From NCBI RefSeq assembly GCF_000219625.1, contig NC_018206.1, positions 992,001 to 1,056,000 on the forward strand: a stretch of DNA of 64,000 nucleotides, written 5' to 3'. This stretch comes from Zymoseptoria tritici IPO323. Its lineage: Eukaryota > Ascomycota > Dothideomycetes > Mycosphaerellales > Mycosphaerellaceae. The notes under the pieces were generated by a model that did not search any database, had not been told where the DNA came from, and was given only the letters and a program-made list of their open reading frames with translations. Numbering within the stretch: the first letter of the stretch is position 1; each line of letters opens with the position of its first letter. Position numbers and translations under genes: made by a program. This document shows positions 23,801-33,959 of this stretch, one piece after another.

Positions 23801-24360
23801 GGACCGCGTTATCTCCAACTAGAAGAAACTGCGGGTCAGACTGGCCAAAACAAAGAAGCAAATGGCTAAGTAGGCGAACGAGCACAGGAAGGACATCTCC
23901 TTTAACGTCGGAGACGAAGTCTACCTTAACATACGCAACATTAGGTTACTAAGACCTTCGGCGAAGCTCGATCACAAATACATTAGGCCTTATAAGGTAA
24001 AAGCGGTCATTAACCGCGTCGCATACACGCTCGATCTACCAGACTTACTAAAGATCTACCTAACCTTCTATGTTTCTCTGCTAGAACTATCTATCCCGGA
24101 CTAGTTTGGTCGCAAACAGGACAGGATAATGCGATACGACGTAGGAGAGGACAATAAATACGAAGTCGAGGCCATTTTGGCCGAACGTGTAGACGAACTA
24201 AACAATCGGGAGTACCTTATTAAGTGGAAAGACTACGACTAGTCTAAGAACTCCTGGGAAGCAGCAGTTAACATTAGCCCGGCAGCAATGCAGGCCTACC
24301 GGCGCAGAATAGGCCAGAAAGGACCGACTGCGCGCGGTAAATTCCAGAAAAAACGCTAAC
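20871..24360 (+). pseudogene. G1 pol: protease, RT, RNase H, integrase, chromodomain
   Basis: In order: protease DSGA at 20886-20897; RT with LYVDYRGLNAVTVKN (about 21590-21630), MPFRLYNAPAVFQ (21799) and YLDDILIYS (YLDD at 21888-21899); RNase H with YRVETDALSEA (about 22350); integrase with VIVDRCTKI, TSDRGP and TDGQTER (about 23330-23580); chromodomain at about 24157-24300 (YEVEAILAERV...YLIKWKDYD...SWEAAVNI). The chromodomain makes it a chromovirus; such domains can guide integration to heterochromatin. The longest surviving pieces are 21447-21752 and 21798-22232. Some stops clearly replace Trp, such as the GDEWKTAF motif after 21749. Confidence 0.9.
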
Positions 24361-24586
24361 CCCCTTGGTCAATTTTTCAATCCTTTTTTGCTTTATAACA
24401 TTGGACTTTAATATTTTTAATAATTCTAGGGATTTCATTTGGGTGTCAAGGTTTTCCATTCTGGACCATTCTGGTCCACGTCAAGCTATTCTGCGCTATT
24501 ATAACTTAAAAGGGCCCTATTACTCTGCGTAATAGCGTTATCTGTTATACCCTGCACACTGCTAGAGCTAACTAGACCAAACTGGC

Positions 24587-25488
24587 TTAATCATCGCTAT
24601 CCTCGTCCGAAGCGTCCTCTCTACGCTCCTAAGCGGCCGTAGTGCTTACCAAAGCCTTTAACGCCTCCCTGTTAGTCTTTCCCGTACCCCTAGCGTACGA
24701 ATTAAACCTCTCTAGGGCCTTGCTGTTGCGATGCAAGGCAGTCTTGTACTTGTTAAGCTTGTCTGTTAACGACTAGACCGTAATAGCGCCCTTTGGATTA
24801 ATTAGGCGGCTTCTCTTGGCCCTCGGGGTCCCGGTAGCAGCCTGCTCCTACATCCTAGCGTTAGCATAGCCTAAATTGCGCTAGAACGGTACACTTACGG
24901 CCTTCTCTATATAAGCAGCGGCCGACCTGTCCCGCTTCTTAACCTTTTGACCCGTCGTGTCCTACTCGCGGGTACCCTGGTGCAAAGTAAGACCCTCCGG
25001 GCCGCGAACGCTGTTTCCTAGCTCCCTAAGGCGCCAACTGTTAGCATACTAGTCCAAAATAAGCCAGAACGGCACATACAACTTAATCGAACTAGCAAAT
25101 AGGAGCACCTTGCTCCTTAACTTCTTCCTATTGTCCGCGTTTACTACCGGATTAGCGTACTCTGCTTAAATCTGGGCATTAATAGTGTCCTACTCGCCCT
25201 TACGGGCCGGAGGGAGCTATTTAGGGTCAGCCTGGATCCAGAAGACTCTAGAACAGTCTAGAAATATCCTACCTGGAAGCAATCGGCATTTCTGTCGTCC
25301 AGACAGCCGGCGCATTTAGCAGTAATGCCCTTAATAGGTTTCTCTAGCCCTAACTAGCACAGTTTGGTCAAGTCTTTGTTTAGCTTGACGTCTTTAATGC
25401 AATTAAAGCACGGATTGTGGTTAAAAGCCCCGTTGCGGACCTTTTTAGCGTAATCGTTGCGCACGAGGGCCGCGGCGGCGGAAGACAT
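24587..25488 (-). pseudogene. G1 antisense accessory frame with Cys pairs and acidic tail
   Basis: From ATG 25488 on the minus strand (MSSAAAALVRNDYAKKVRNG) to a TAA at 24587, about 300 codons. It is broken by TAG/TAA at likely Gln positions and by one frameshift near 25260. The first part has two Cys pairs (CFNC and CAGC, each CxxC) and further single cysteines, a possible zinc-binding unit. The C-terminus is acidic (EDASDEDSDD). The 24361-24586 stretch between pol and this frame is non-coding and T-rich. I recognise no named family. That the stops respect one frame in each half suggests a real former protein. Confidence 0.55.
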
Positions 25489-25703
25489 GGCGTGTCTGCG
25501 CCAATGTTAGCCTTGCTAGACCTAAACTAGACTATACTAGCACCACCCCAGATTACTTACTTTTTGGTAGTTAGTAAAGAAGAGAGAAAGTTTGGAAGAA
25601 GAATTAAATTAATATAGCGACGCCACGGACCCGCAAATCCTTCCAGATTGGGACATCTAGCAGCTAACAGCTTATGAATTTTCCACCGCAACTGAGGTCA
25701 GTT

Positions 25704-25724
25704 GTAGAGAGGGGAGGGGGGCAA
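25704..25724 (+). other. G1 polypurine tract
   Basis: A purine-rich run (AGAGAGGGGAGGGGGG) immediately before the 3' LTR; such tracts prime plus-strand DNA synthesis in LTR retroelements. Confidence 0.75.
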
Positions 25725-26053
25725 TGTAAGGACACCCTTACGATAACGCCCCCTACCTGTCCCAACCTGGACTATCCTAGCACTACAGATTACCGGTGCT
25801 ATCTTATCTAGCCCAGACTAGGACATCCTGTAGAGGGACGAACCTTACGGGCGCACGATAGCCCCTAAGCGGACGTCGGACTGCGACCGGTGCCTGGTCT
25901 AGGCGGAGGGACGCATTTGGCAACACGAAGGGCGGGTACATAGCCTCGGGGGACGCTCTTGTCTATTCCCTTCCTTATCGAATCGACTCGTTACATTCTA
26001 CAACCATTTGTTTTCGGTGCAAGCCTACACTCCCCCTCGAGGTGCTTCTAACA
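25725..26053 (+). repeat. G1 3' LTR
   Basis: 329 bp, the partner of 19253-19581, followed by the TSD CTAGC. Confidence 0.95.
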
Positions 26054-26675
26054 CTAGCTATATAGCTAGTACTACTACTCTAATCCCTAGAGGTGCAAAT
26101 TCGTCCTTACTAAACTACTCTGCTCCTTTAGCTTCCTCTCTCGGCGGCGTAGGACAACAGGTAACTCTAGTGTAGAGAGAACTAAGTGTATGTGTATATA
26201 TATGTTTGTGTATCCTAGGAACACTACTCTTGTTTAGCCTTTAGCTCTTTTAAAATTCGACTAAATTAGGCGTTTAATAGCTAGAATAAAAGCTCTCGTC
26301 GAGGGCTTTCAAACGGGCTACACGGCGTCCGAATCGGCGGCGTATTAGTTGTATTATAGTATGTTAAAGTGTTGTAGTACAGGTTGTAAACCTTCCTTGT
26401 ATAATGCCCTAAATAGGGAATATTCCGAGTATAGGGGAGGTAAGGTCGGAATAAGGTTTCGGAGGTGGGGGCCAAATCCCGGAGTTTAGCAAAATTTGCA
26501 CCCCAAAGGGGGCAACAAGGTAAATCTTTAAACTCCAGTAGCGGCGTAGGTTTTAAGGGCAGCGGGGTAAATGCGGGTTCGTTAGAACGGCCTTAATAAG
26601 GGCTTTCGAATAGTGCGTGTTTAGTAATGAACGGGTCAATATTGGGTGTGCAATAGAAGTGCGGATGTCGATGTG
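26054..26675 (-). other. LINE-A 5' leader, distal part
   Basis: The region between G1 and the RING copy B 5' half. It has no supported frame and is AT-rich in its first 250 bp. It is assigned to LINE-A because it lies inside the 13-bp TSD and outside G1; no internal feature proves it. Confidence 0.55.
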
Positions 26676-26688
26676 ACTTAGTAACAGT
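26676..26688. repeat. Target-site duplication of LINE-A, right copy
   Basis: ACTTAGTAACAGT, the partner of 14279-14291, at the exact point where RING copy B homology stops. Confidence 0.85.
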
Positions 26689-27831
26689 GATGGCACGCTG
26701 CAAGATGCGATCCATGTTCTGCCGGTGCGTCCAACCGAGATACAAGTCCTCTGCGCCAGTGTTCGCGAGAGCCAGAAGACAATCTGCTGCGAGGCGCTCT
26801 CTGTTCTCTTGGAGGTACTCTATACGTTGTGACCAGGTCTGAGTGTCGAGTTCAGGCCCGGAACGACGAATGTGTCGAGGTGGGAGAGAATCGTCAGGTT
26901 CGCCGAACGGGTGTTCCCAAGTTTGGATGTTGGATCGGAGGATTGACATGAAGGCAACTTTGTCTTCCGTGGTGAAGAGGCCAACGGGGTCAAGCCAAGA
27001 GAGCGCGACGTACTCATTCACATCGGCGTCGTGCAACGCGATCTTGTAGATGAGGAGCTGAATGCGGGTATCCTCGGGGGAGCCCATGTTTGGGACTGGT
27101 TCCGCTTGAGCTGTTGCAAGCTCGCGCTGTCGTTCCTGCTGCAGAAGCTCTCTTTCACGGATCGTGTCTGCGGGCGTGATCCTCGCTTGCCTAACTCTCG
27201 CGCGAAGGTTCTCTTCGTCACGATTGACAGGTGTTCTGTACCACGATGTTGGCTGTTGGAGAGTCCCGTCTTCTTCCAAGCCTTCGAGAGGCTGCGCGTT
27301 GACAGCAGTTCCACGAGCATCCAAGACACCATCGCTCATTTCGGAAGCTATATCGAGTCTGATCTGCGCGAGTACGGCTACTTCGTCAATAGGACCAGCC
27401 TGATTGATTCTGGCGTCATCGAGTCTGATTTGCTCGAGCATGTGCATTTGGATTGCGGCTAATTGGATTGCGACTGCGGCTGCAGTCGGAATGCGGCCGT
27501 CCATGATTACAATAGTGGAGTCTTCTGGAGGGTCTCTAGGGAGAGTGCGTGCTGTGGCTTGGAGTGTAAATAGTCGGAAGAGTTGATCTGAGTATGCAGG
27601 AACAAGCCTCTCAGCCAGCAGATCAGAGGCAGTATAAATGCCTTCGAGGAGCAGTTGTGCCATTGAGATCGGGCCTTTCACATTGTCTCCCGGACAAACA
27701 CTGGACAAGCAACTGTAAAGTCGATCGCTTTGTAAGGGCGTTCTTTGTCCTGGCACTGCCATTGTTCGCCTAGAGCTGAGTGCTTGATCAAGGGTTTCGA
27801 TTGACCACAATGGCGATGTCAGCTCGACCAT
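26676..27831 (-). pseudogene. RING-H2 gene copy B, 5' half, cut off by LINE insertion
   Basis: Minus-strand frame from ATG 27831 (or ATG 27762) down to the LINE boundary; the frame then runs into LINE sequence and stops at 26593. It encodes the family domain without a RING: SWLDPVGLFTTEDK, QTWSQRIEYLQENRERLAADCLLAL and HRQNMDRILQRAITVTK, matching copies A and C. The missing RING is in the frame at 13794-14291. The N-terminus differs from copies A and C and includes a 23-residue repeat whose second unit starts at the 27831 ATG; the frame extends upstream to 27924 without another ATG. The original start is uncertain. Confidence 0.82.
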
Positions 27832-27897
27832 TGTTTGCCTCGAGCTGAGTGCTTGATCAAGGGTTTCGATAAACCACAATGGCGATGTCAGCTCGAC
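27760..27897. repeat. 69-bp tandem duplication in RING copy B 5' end
   Basis: Two adjacent 69-bp units, 27760-27828 and 27829-27897, differing at a few positions. The length is a multiple of three and both read in frame on the minus strand (VELTSPLW...IETLDQALSSR). Confidence 0.9.
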
Positions 27898-28661
27898 CTC
27901 TTTGTCATGTGCAGGGCGGCCCAAGTGGCAGTGAGCTTGTTGGATTGGATCCTTATTGGATTGTTCGCCATGAATCCCATACAGTTCTCGTGGATCCTCT
28001 CTCCTCTGCCTTAAGTCGTGGATTGGATATCCTCAGAGAGAATACAGACCTACCTAGATCCTCTACTGCATTGCCTAATCCTTGAATGTTTCGACGAGAT
28101 AAGCAATAGTCCGGTCGGAAACATTGTCAGTATATCGAGAATGTCTCCTTCTCGGCGGGTCGTCGCCTTCGTGGATACCCAGGGGATTACTGCTAGATAG
28201 CTGAATCCTGCTAAGTTCGGGCCTGTCGTAGATTGGATCATACCCCAGAACCATTCCACGACAATCAATCGAGCTCACTGCCAGGGAGTAGAATGGAGCC
28301 ACGATCGTCTTCATGCTGCGTGCAAGGGCTATGCAGGACACCCGAACGGCTGGAGGAGGGAGTATCGCAAGTAGATGACGTCGGGACTATGGACGTGCCA
28401 CGAGAGAAGAGGCCCACGCTCGAAGCCGAACACGTGTGACTTGTAGACAATCTTGCATAATGGCATTTGACATCGACTGGAGACTGGGAGAACATTTCGG
28501 TCAGCAACCAATACATGTTGAAGGAAGAATATGGTTGTAGTCTCACTATGTACCATGCTATGACTCCAGTGGTAGGTAGCTTTAGGCCTGCGACCAAGTC
28601 AGTCTCGCCACCCAAGGGCCGCCGTCGGCATGTAAGCCGACATTTGGATCCATCTTCCATT
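27898..28661. other. Intergenic region between RING copies B and C
   Basis: No gene supported. The sequence near 28410-28440 (GAGGCCCACGCTCGAAGCCGA) resembles the RING A upstream region near 13412-13430, so it may be a promoter remnant or duplicated flank. Confidence 0.45.
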
Positions 28662-30410
28662 TCAAGCAGACGGCCGTGGGCACCGATAGGGACAGCTACC
28701 ACCTGAAATCAACCAACGTGTAACACAAAATCTATGAAACTGGTGCGCACACGGCAAGGTAGACCGCTCCTCACCAGCCTCGTAATCCTCCTGGCAGATG
28801 CCACAAGGATTGTCTGCGACGACGTCCGCCTCTGTGACCCGCGCAATCTGCTGAGCAACACCTTCATCGGATGTATGACGAAGGCCGTTCTCGAAAACTA
28901 CCTCGAGCATATAAGCCCACTCACGAAACCTGTCGAGAATGCTGTGCGTTGGTGGAGGCTCGTGCTCGGGCCGCGGCCCTATCCAGGGTTCATTGGAGTC
29001 GACACCCATCCAGTGCATCATGTCCGGGATGACGGAGTCGCCTTCGTCGTGGGTGAAGTAGTACTGAGTGACGGCGATCTGGCGCTGAAAGATGCGATCC
29101 ATGCGCACACGGTCGTTGCTGTTGAGAATGATCATCCCGCCGCGTCGCTCCAGTGAAAGGGAACCGTCGCGATTCATGCGCTCTCTGGAATGCTCAAGCG
29201 CAGCAACACGATCTTGAAGGGTGTGAAGGGCAGCAACATGAGGCTGAGGGCCATGAAAGATTGGATCGCGGTGTGGGAAGGTCAACGGTTGGCCGGCGTT
29301 GATGCTGGTTTTCAGCTCGTTGAGTCGGTCGAGGAGGAGATTCTCGAACCAGAGCTGGTCCTGGAGCGTGAAGAGGCCGACTCGATCGACTCCTTCAAGT
29401 GTTACGTAACCCCACGAAGACACAGTATCCAGCTCCAGGGTGAAGATGAGCACTTGCGCGCGACAGTATTCAATAGTCCCGGGTTCTGACCCTGGACCAG
29501 CTTGCGCAAGTGCCAGCTCACCCACACGTTCCTCATGCTGCCTCTCCTGCTCTTCAAATGCAGCTGCCATCGGATCGGCGTGAACGGGCTCTTGAGGTAC
29601 AGGACCACGATATCTAGTAGCGTCGAAGGGCCCTTCCTCGAAAATCTCATCCAGAATAGAGACCCATTCGGCATGGCTCGGATCGACGCTGTCATCGTCA
29701 TCATTGTTAGGATCATCATAGTAATAATCGTAATCCCTATCACCGTATCGCCCCGGAACAGTACCAAAGGGCAATCGTGGACCCGTCTCGGTATTTGCGT
29801 CGCGCGTGAAGTACCATTCAGTGACAGCGATGGCGCGTTCGAAGATACGGTCCATGTGCAGTCGCTCCCGTCCATTGAGAATCATTGTTTCGCTGAGTCG
29901 CGCGAGGGACAGGGAGCCATCCAAGGCGAGTCGTTCTCTACAGTGTTGCAGGAAAGCGACGCGCTCTTGCCAAGTCTGAGCGGTGACATCGCCAGGTCCG
30001 GTAGGGTAGAAGATTGAAATCTCCGACGGAAAGACCGTCGGGGTGTTGGAATTGCGGGAGGCTTGAAGCAAACGGCTGTGACGCTCTAGTATTTGCTTGA
30101 CAGCCATGTAGTCTTCCCGAGTGAAAAGACCAACACGACCGACTCCCTCGAGATCGATGTGGGCATACATGTTCAGGTAGGCGAGCTCGACCCTGAGGAT
30201 GGCGACTTGGGTGCGGCGGTATGCAATTGTTCCTCTTATTGAACCTCCGCCCGCTTGAGCAATTTCCAGCTCACGTAGGCATTCGTCCAGGATCACCATA
30301 TCGTCACGGTCGTCTGAACCGGGCATGAGAAGGTCCTCGTGCTCGCCAGGGCCAGCCTGGTCGAAAATAGCAAAGAAGTTGGTGTTGCGACTCATGTTTC
30401 TTCTGTCCAT
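28662..30410 (-). CDS. RING-H2 finger protein with duplicated family domain, copy C
   Basis: A single exon of 582 aa, starting MDRRNMSRNTNFFAIF. The family domain occurs twice, at about 65-215 and about 305-460: LEGVGRVGLFTREDY / LEGVDRVGLFTLQDQ, QTWQERVAFLQHCRERLALDG / TLQDRVAALEHSRERMNRDG, MDRIFERAIAVTEWYFTRD / MDRIFQRQIAVTQYYFTHD. The RING-H2 is at the C-terminus (CGICQEDY...LPCAHQFHRFC...W...SCPYRC), with the family's C-x3-C final pair. Likely an E3 ubiquitin ligase; partners unknown. It is longer than copies A and D because of the duplication. The intron seen in copy A is absent here. Confidence 0.9.
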   Translation of the reverse strand: MDRRNMSRNTNFFAIFDQAGPGEHEDLLMPGSDDRDDMVILDECLRELEIAQAGGGSIRGTIAYRRTQVAILRVELAYLNMYAHIDLEGVGRVGLFTREDYMAVKQILERHSRLLQASRNSNTPTVFPSEISIFYPTGPGDVTAQTWQERVAFLQHCRERLALDGSLSLARLSETMILNGRERLHMDRIFERAIAVTEWYFTRDANTETGPRLPFGTVPGRYGDRDYDYYYDDPNNDDDDSVDPSHAEWVSILDEIFEEGPFDATRYRGPVPQEPVHADPMAAAFEEQERQHEERVGELALAQAGPGSEPGTIEYCRAQVLIFTLELDTVSSWGYVTLEGVDRVGLFTLQDQLWFENLLLDRLNELKTSINAGQPLTFPHRDPIFHGPQPHVAALHTLQDRVAALEHSRERMNRDGSLSLERRGGMIILNSNDRVRMDRIFQRQIAVTQYYFTHDEGDSVIPDMMHWMGVDSNEPWIGPRPEHEPPPTHSILDRFREWAYMLEVVFENGLRHTSDEGVAQQIARVTEADVVADNPCGICQEDYEAGEERSTLPCAHQFHRFCVTRWLISGGSCPYRCPRPSA

Positions 30411-31000
30411 GATTGCAAGTGAAGTGTCTTTTTCTCTTCAGAATGTGGTCTTTCGTGGACTAAACTGAAGTGTGGGTCAAGTTGAAGAGGTCTCAAAAGT
30501 CTGAAGAGGACGTTGTTAGAGTATGCCAGAACGGACCCTCTAGCCAGCGGGGAAGGAGAATGATAAAGGTCGTGAGAAAGCAGATGTCGACGCACGACGC
30601 TGAACCCATTGACATTGTCTCTCCAACAAACAAAGCACAAAGCGTTGGATTGCGTTGTGAAGACGTTGGCATTGTACGGGCATCACCATTGTGAATGGAG
30701 CTTTCAACCAGTGAGTACTTTGCATGACAAAGACATCGCTGCCTTGCCTTCTTTGTCGTTTCTCCAGTGGTCTCCGATACGCGAAGGAACGCCAGGTGGC
30801 TGACCGTTCGAGGACGTTCTCGAGAGAACATCCCTCTGAGCAGGCCCGAAGGGGCCCTATTGGTCCGTGGACTTGTTAAGGGAACCCGGCTTCGCCGTCA
30901 GTGTGTATGCACCGTCGGCGTAGGGAAGCGGGCAGATGTTGTATGTCAGTCAAAGCAACCCGCGCGCAATAGCAATAGCAAGAGCCGATCCGACGGCTCT
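30411..31000. other. Intergenic region upstream of RING copy C
   Basis: Contains the RING C promoter and the 3' flank of the bZIP gene. A short palindrome (GGCCCGAAGGGGCCC) is at about 30843-30858. No gene supported. Confidence 0.5.
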
Positions 31001-32444
31001 TCAAATCGCCGGCCACTGCGCCATCCCAATCTCTTGAGCCAGCGTATAAGAGTCGATGCCAAAGACCGCCGCCTCGTTGGTTCCAAGATCCATCTGGAAC
31101 GGCGTCATCCAATCCGCCACATCCTGCATGATGCCACTTGAGCAAGCATTCAGCGCGTCGTTACCATGGCCGCCCGTCCTGACCGTGGGCATCTCCGTGA
31201 TTGTGACTTCAGTTGTATCCTCATTGCCGTCAACTCTCTCCTTGCCCGTCTTCTCCGCCAAGCCAGTCGCCGTTGGCGTCGCAATTGGCTGTGAGAAGTA
31301 CGGCAGCAAACTGTGATGCTCCATGCGATAAGAGCTCAGACTGTTTACGCTCTTCTTGAAGTGTTCTGACACTTCGCACATTCCTGTCGTTTTGTTGACT
31401 TTGTACATGTCTCGTAGCTCGTACGGCCAGATGAAGCGGAAGGACTCGGCGAATGCGATGGTGGATTTGCCGCTGATGTGCCTGATGCCGTTGGCTACAA
31501 TGACGTTGCGGACGTCCGGCCAGACGAAGTAGTCGGCGACGGCGGGATGGCCGAGGGATGCTTGTTGTTGGATTGTAGGTTGGGCGACGTCGGAGAGAAT
31601 GCGGCGTTTCTGGTTCTTTGGGTGGATTTTGTGGACGCTGGGAGGGTTTTGGTTGTTAGAAGACTTCGGGCCTGAGAACAGCCTGCACTTACAGTGTATT
31701 CCTCATCTGCCAGGTATTTGCAAATCGTTCACAAGCACCAGCGCGCCACCAAAGTCCTTCGTCCAGGGCGCGAAGGAATCTCCAGCCGATGTCGAAGTGG
31801 TGAACACGCTCGGCCGCATCCCAGCCAAAAACCATGGCGCGGACGAGGATGTCCTGATCCTCATCCTCATTCGAGAGGTTGTCCGGTGTCTGCTCTACCC
31901 TTTCAAGAGCTTGATTCAGGCGAGTTGAGTAGCTGTTGTCGTCGGTATTCTCACATAGCATATTCACTCCCAACACCATCAAATTCCTTGTAGAGGACGC
32001 TGCTCTTGCTATAGGCTTCAATTCTCGTTCGTTCGTTTTGCTGGCTTCAGGCGGATCCCACTGGTCCTCGCTCGGTGATGCGGAACTGCTGCTGTTGGAC
32101 CGGGCTTTGTTCGTGTGCGCGCTGTTTGTAAAGTCGGTCGCAGATTCCGGCGAGTCGTCTTCGGACTTGGGCGCTGCGGTAATGGCGGGCTGGCCTGCCT
32201 CGGGTTTCGTTGCGTCGTTGATCAGAGTACGGATCTTGGTCACCAGATTCTGCAGCGTATCGATCTCCTGCGCCTGTTCGGAGGCATGCTGAGCGAGATA
32301 GTTGGTTCGATTGTTGCCGCTCGCCTCGGTCAAATCCTTGACGGTCTTCTCGAGGTGCTCGATCTTGGCTTTGGTCTTCGCTCGGCTGGCCCGTTGAGCC
32401 TCGCGGTCATGAGCTCGCTTTCTTTCGATCCGACACGAACTCAT
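31001..32444 (-). CDS. bZIP transcription factor with C-terminal DUF3425 domain
   Basis: Exons on the minus strand are 32444-31693 and 31637-31001 (55-bp GTAAGT-CAG intron), giving 462 aa. The ATG at 32444 is the first in frame; the open frame extends to a TTG at 32495. Residues 6-24 form the basic region (ERKRAHDREAQRASRAKTK), followed by a leucine-zipper-like helix (IEHLEKTVKDLT), a Ser/Pro/Glu-rich linker, and a C-terminal region with LGHPAVADYFVWPDVRN and FIWPYELRDMY typical of fungal DUF3425 proteins. These are nuclear DNA-binding regulators, often of stress or secondary metabolism; no target is evident. A CACGTG box at 32625-32630 lies in its own upstream region. Confidence 0.9.
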
Positions 32445-33349
32445 CGTGATGTCGTCAGTGATTGGACATGGAATGACCTGGGATGTTTTGGACAAGGTGT
32501 GTGTAGTATGAGTTGAGTGATGAGCATGAGCAAACGCATGGGAGAGGTGCGAGGTCGAGGAGGAGACCCTGATTAATTATCCCCGGAAATTGCGGGGGAA
32601 TGGCAGGGATCAAGAGATTTGGTTCACGTGGAAATGACGACGATGAGGACGAGGCATTTCTATTTCAACAACACCACAAAGAATGAGGAGCCTGAAATCG
32701 ACTCGACACGATCACTGGAGTATACCCTCCCGAGACTCTACTCGTACAGCATGTCCATCCAACGTGATCGTTGAATGAACAACAATCTCGGCATCCGGCA
32801 GCCTGCCCTACATGCTCGTACGTGCAATCATCATCGTTTGGCTTCCCCGCCGGTTTGTCATCGAGCGATATGGACTTAGGTTGTGCCATCGACAGACATA
32901 ATTCGCTCAAGCGGTCACTGTACGACCTGAAACGGGGAAGCACCTTCTGATACCAAGAGACTTGAGCCAAGGTGAAAGCTCGCAATGGCTCACGAGGCCT
33001 CGGCCTTGCAAAACTGAGAGTACATGAGTACCGGGGAACTTCATCAGACGAGCCTGGACTTCGGATTCGCTTGTGGGGTGTGGAGCAAGGGTGCTATACT
33101 TCGTAGTCCAACCCGGGGAACCGAGAAGCGAGAAGCGGAGACGTCTGCCCGATACTGATTGATAATACGGTCTTGTGCGGATCAGCTCCGAAGGAACCTC
33201 TGCCGGTACCATCTCGGGTTGAGCATCAGGTCCACAGCCGACCATGCTGGTTGACGAGGGAGAAATAACTTTGCTCCTCCAACATCAGCCGTTAGAACAA
33301 GACCCTGACGCCGACACTCAAGCCATCTACAGCAGCTAACATCACAGCC
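32445..33349. other. Divergent intergenic region between bZIP and cupin genes
   Basis: A shared promoter region. A CACGTG (G-box) motif is at 32625-32630, and a CCGGAAATTGCGG motif near 32583. The ATG-initiated 112-aa minus frame at 32907-33245 has no protein-like features and is not called. Confidence 0.5.
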
Positions 33350-33959
33350 ATGTCTTCCGCCGGCGCCAAAGGTCTCCGTCTCTGCAAGCGCTACATCACC
33401 ACCCACGACTTCACCGGCAAAAGCATCTACGCAGATTCTCCCGCTCAAGTCTACAACTACAACCCAGGTTTCGGCGGCATGGCACGTTCCTACTCCGTCG
33501 GGAGCGTTCCAGCAGGCCTCACCGACGATATCGATGTCAAAGCCTACCGCGCGGAAGACGCCGTGACAAGCTACAAGCGGAGAGATATTGTTCTGCCTCA
33601 GCCTGGAAGTAATCTGGTAGTCGTGGATCTGGAGCCGGGAGCGAGCAGTCAGATGCATCAGACTGTTAGCGTTGACTACTCGATCTGCGTGATTGGGGAG
33701 ATTGATCATGAGCTTGATAGTGGAGAGGTTGTGAGGCTGTATCCTGGCGTGAGTATACGACTTTAAATCTACGTGGAAGGGAGCTGATGGTATGCAGGAT
33801 CATATTATTCAGAGAGGCACGATGCATCGCTGGACGAATGCTTCAAAGGACAAGCCGGCAAGGTTTGTGGCTTGCAGTCTGCCTTGCGAGCCCTTTGATG
33901 TTGGTAGCAAGATGCTGAAGGAAGTTCACCTCCCAAGGGAGAAAAAGGCGAAGCTTTGA
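33350..33959 (+). CDS. Small cupin-fold protein
   Basis: Two exons, 33350-33748 and 33798-33959 (49-bp GTGAGT-CAG intron), 186 aa. It starts MSSAGAKGLRLCKRYITTHD. The C-terminal half has a single conserved beta-barrel pattern: VVDLEPGASSQMHQTVSVDYSI, then IDHELDSGEVVRLYPGD and IIQRGTMHRWTN, corresponding to cupin motifs 1 and 2. Likely metal ligands are H in SQMHQ, D or Y after it, and H in TMHRW; the classical HxH is not complete. Fungal relatives are annotated as RmlC-like cupins, sometimes near biosynthetic genes. The reaction is unknown. Reading past the intron without splicing would remove motif 2. Confidence 0.85.

Larger units (their letters stand above)
19253..26053 (+). mobile_element. 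G1: Ty3/gypsy chromovirus, full length but RIP-inactivated
   Basis: 6801 bp, flanked by 329-bp LTRs (TGTAAGG...CTAACA) and a perfect 5-bp TSD, CTAGC, at 19248-19252 and 26054-26058. It carries gag, protease, RT, RNase H, integrase and a C-terminal chromodomain on the plus strand, a purine-rich tract before the 3' LTR, and a further frame in antisense between pol and the 3' LTR. The LTR differences I noted are all transitions. It is nested in the LINE-A leader, so it is younger than LINE-A. Confidence 0.95.
14292..26675 (-). mobile_element. LINE-A: Tad1-like non-LTR retrotransposon with a nested gypsy element
   Basis: A minus-strand LINE whose 3' tail is at 14292-14311 (CAAA repeats on the minus strand) and whose 5' end is at about 26675, bounded by a 13-bp TSD. 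Subtracting the nested element G1 (6801 bp plus one 5-bp TSD) leaves about 5.6 kb, a normal size for Tad1-type LINEs. It encodes ORF1 (start ATG at 18907) and an ORF2 with APE-type endonuclease and reverse transcriptase. All frames carry many TAG stops. The 3' end is shared with LINE-B in island 2. It inserted into a RING gene. Confidence 0.88.

Noticed and set aside
32907..33245. 112-codon ATG-initiated minus frame divergent from the cupin gene
   Set aside because: Low-complexity composition, no signal, domain or family pattern; likely chance.
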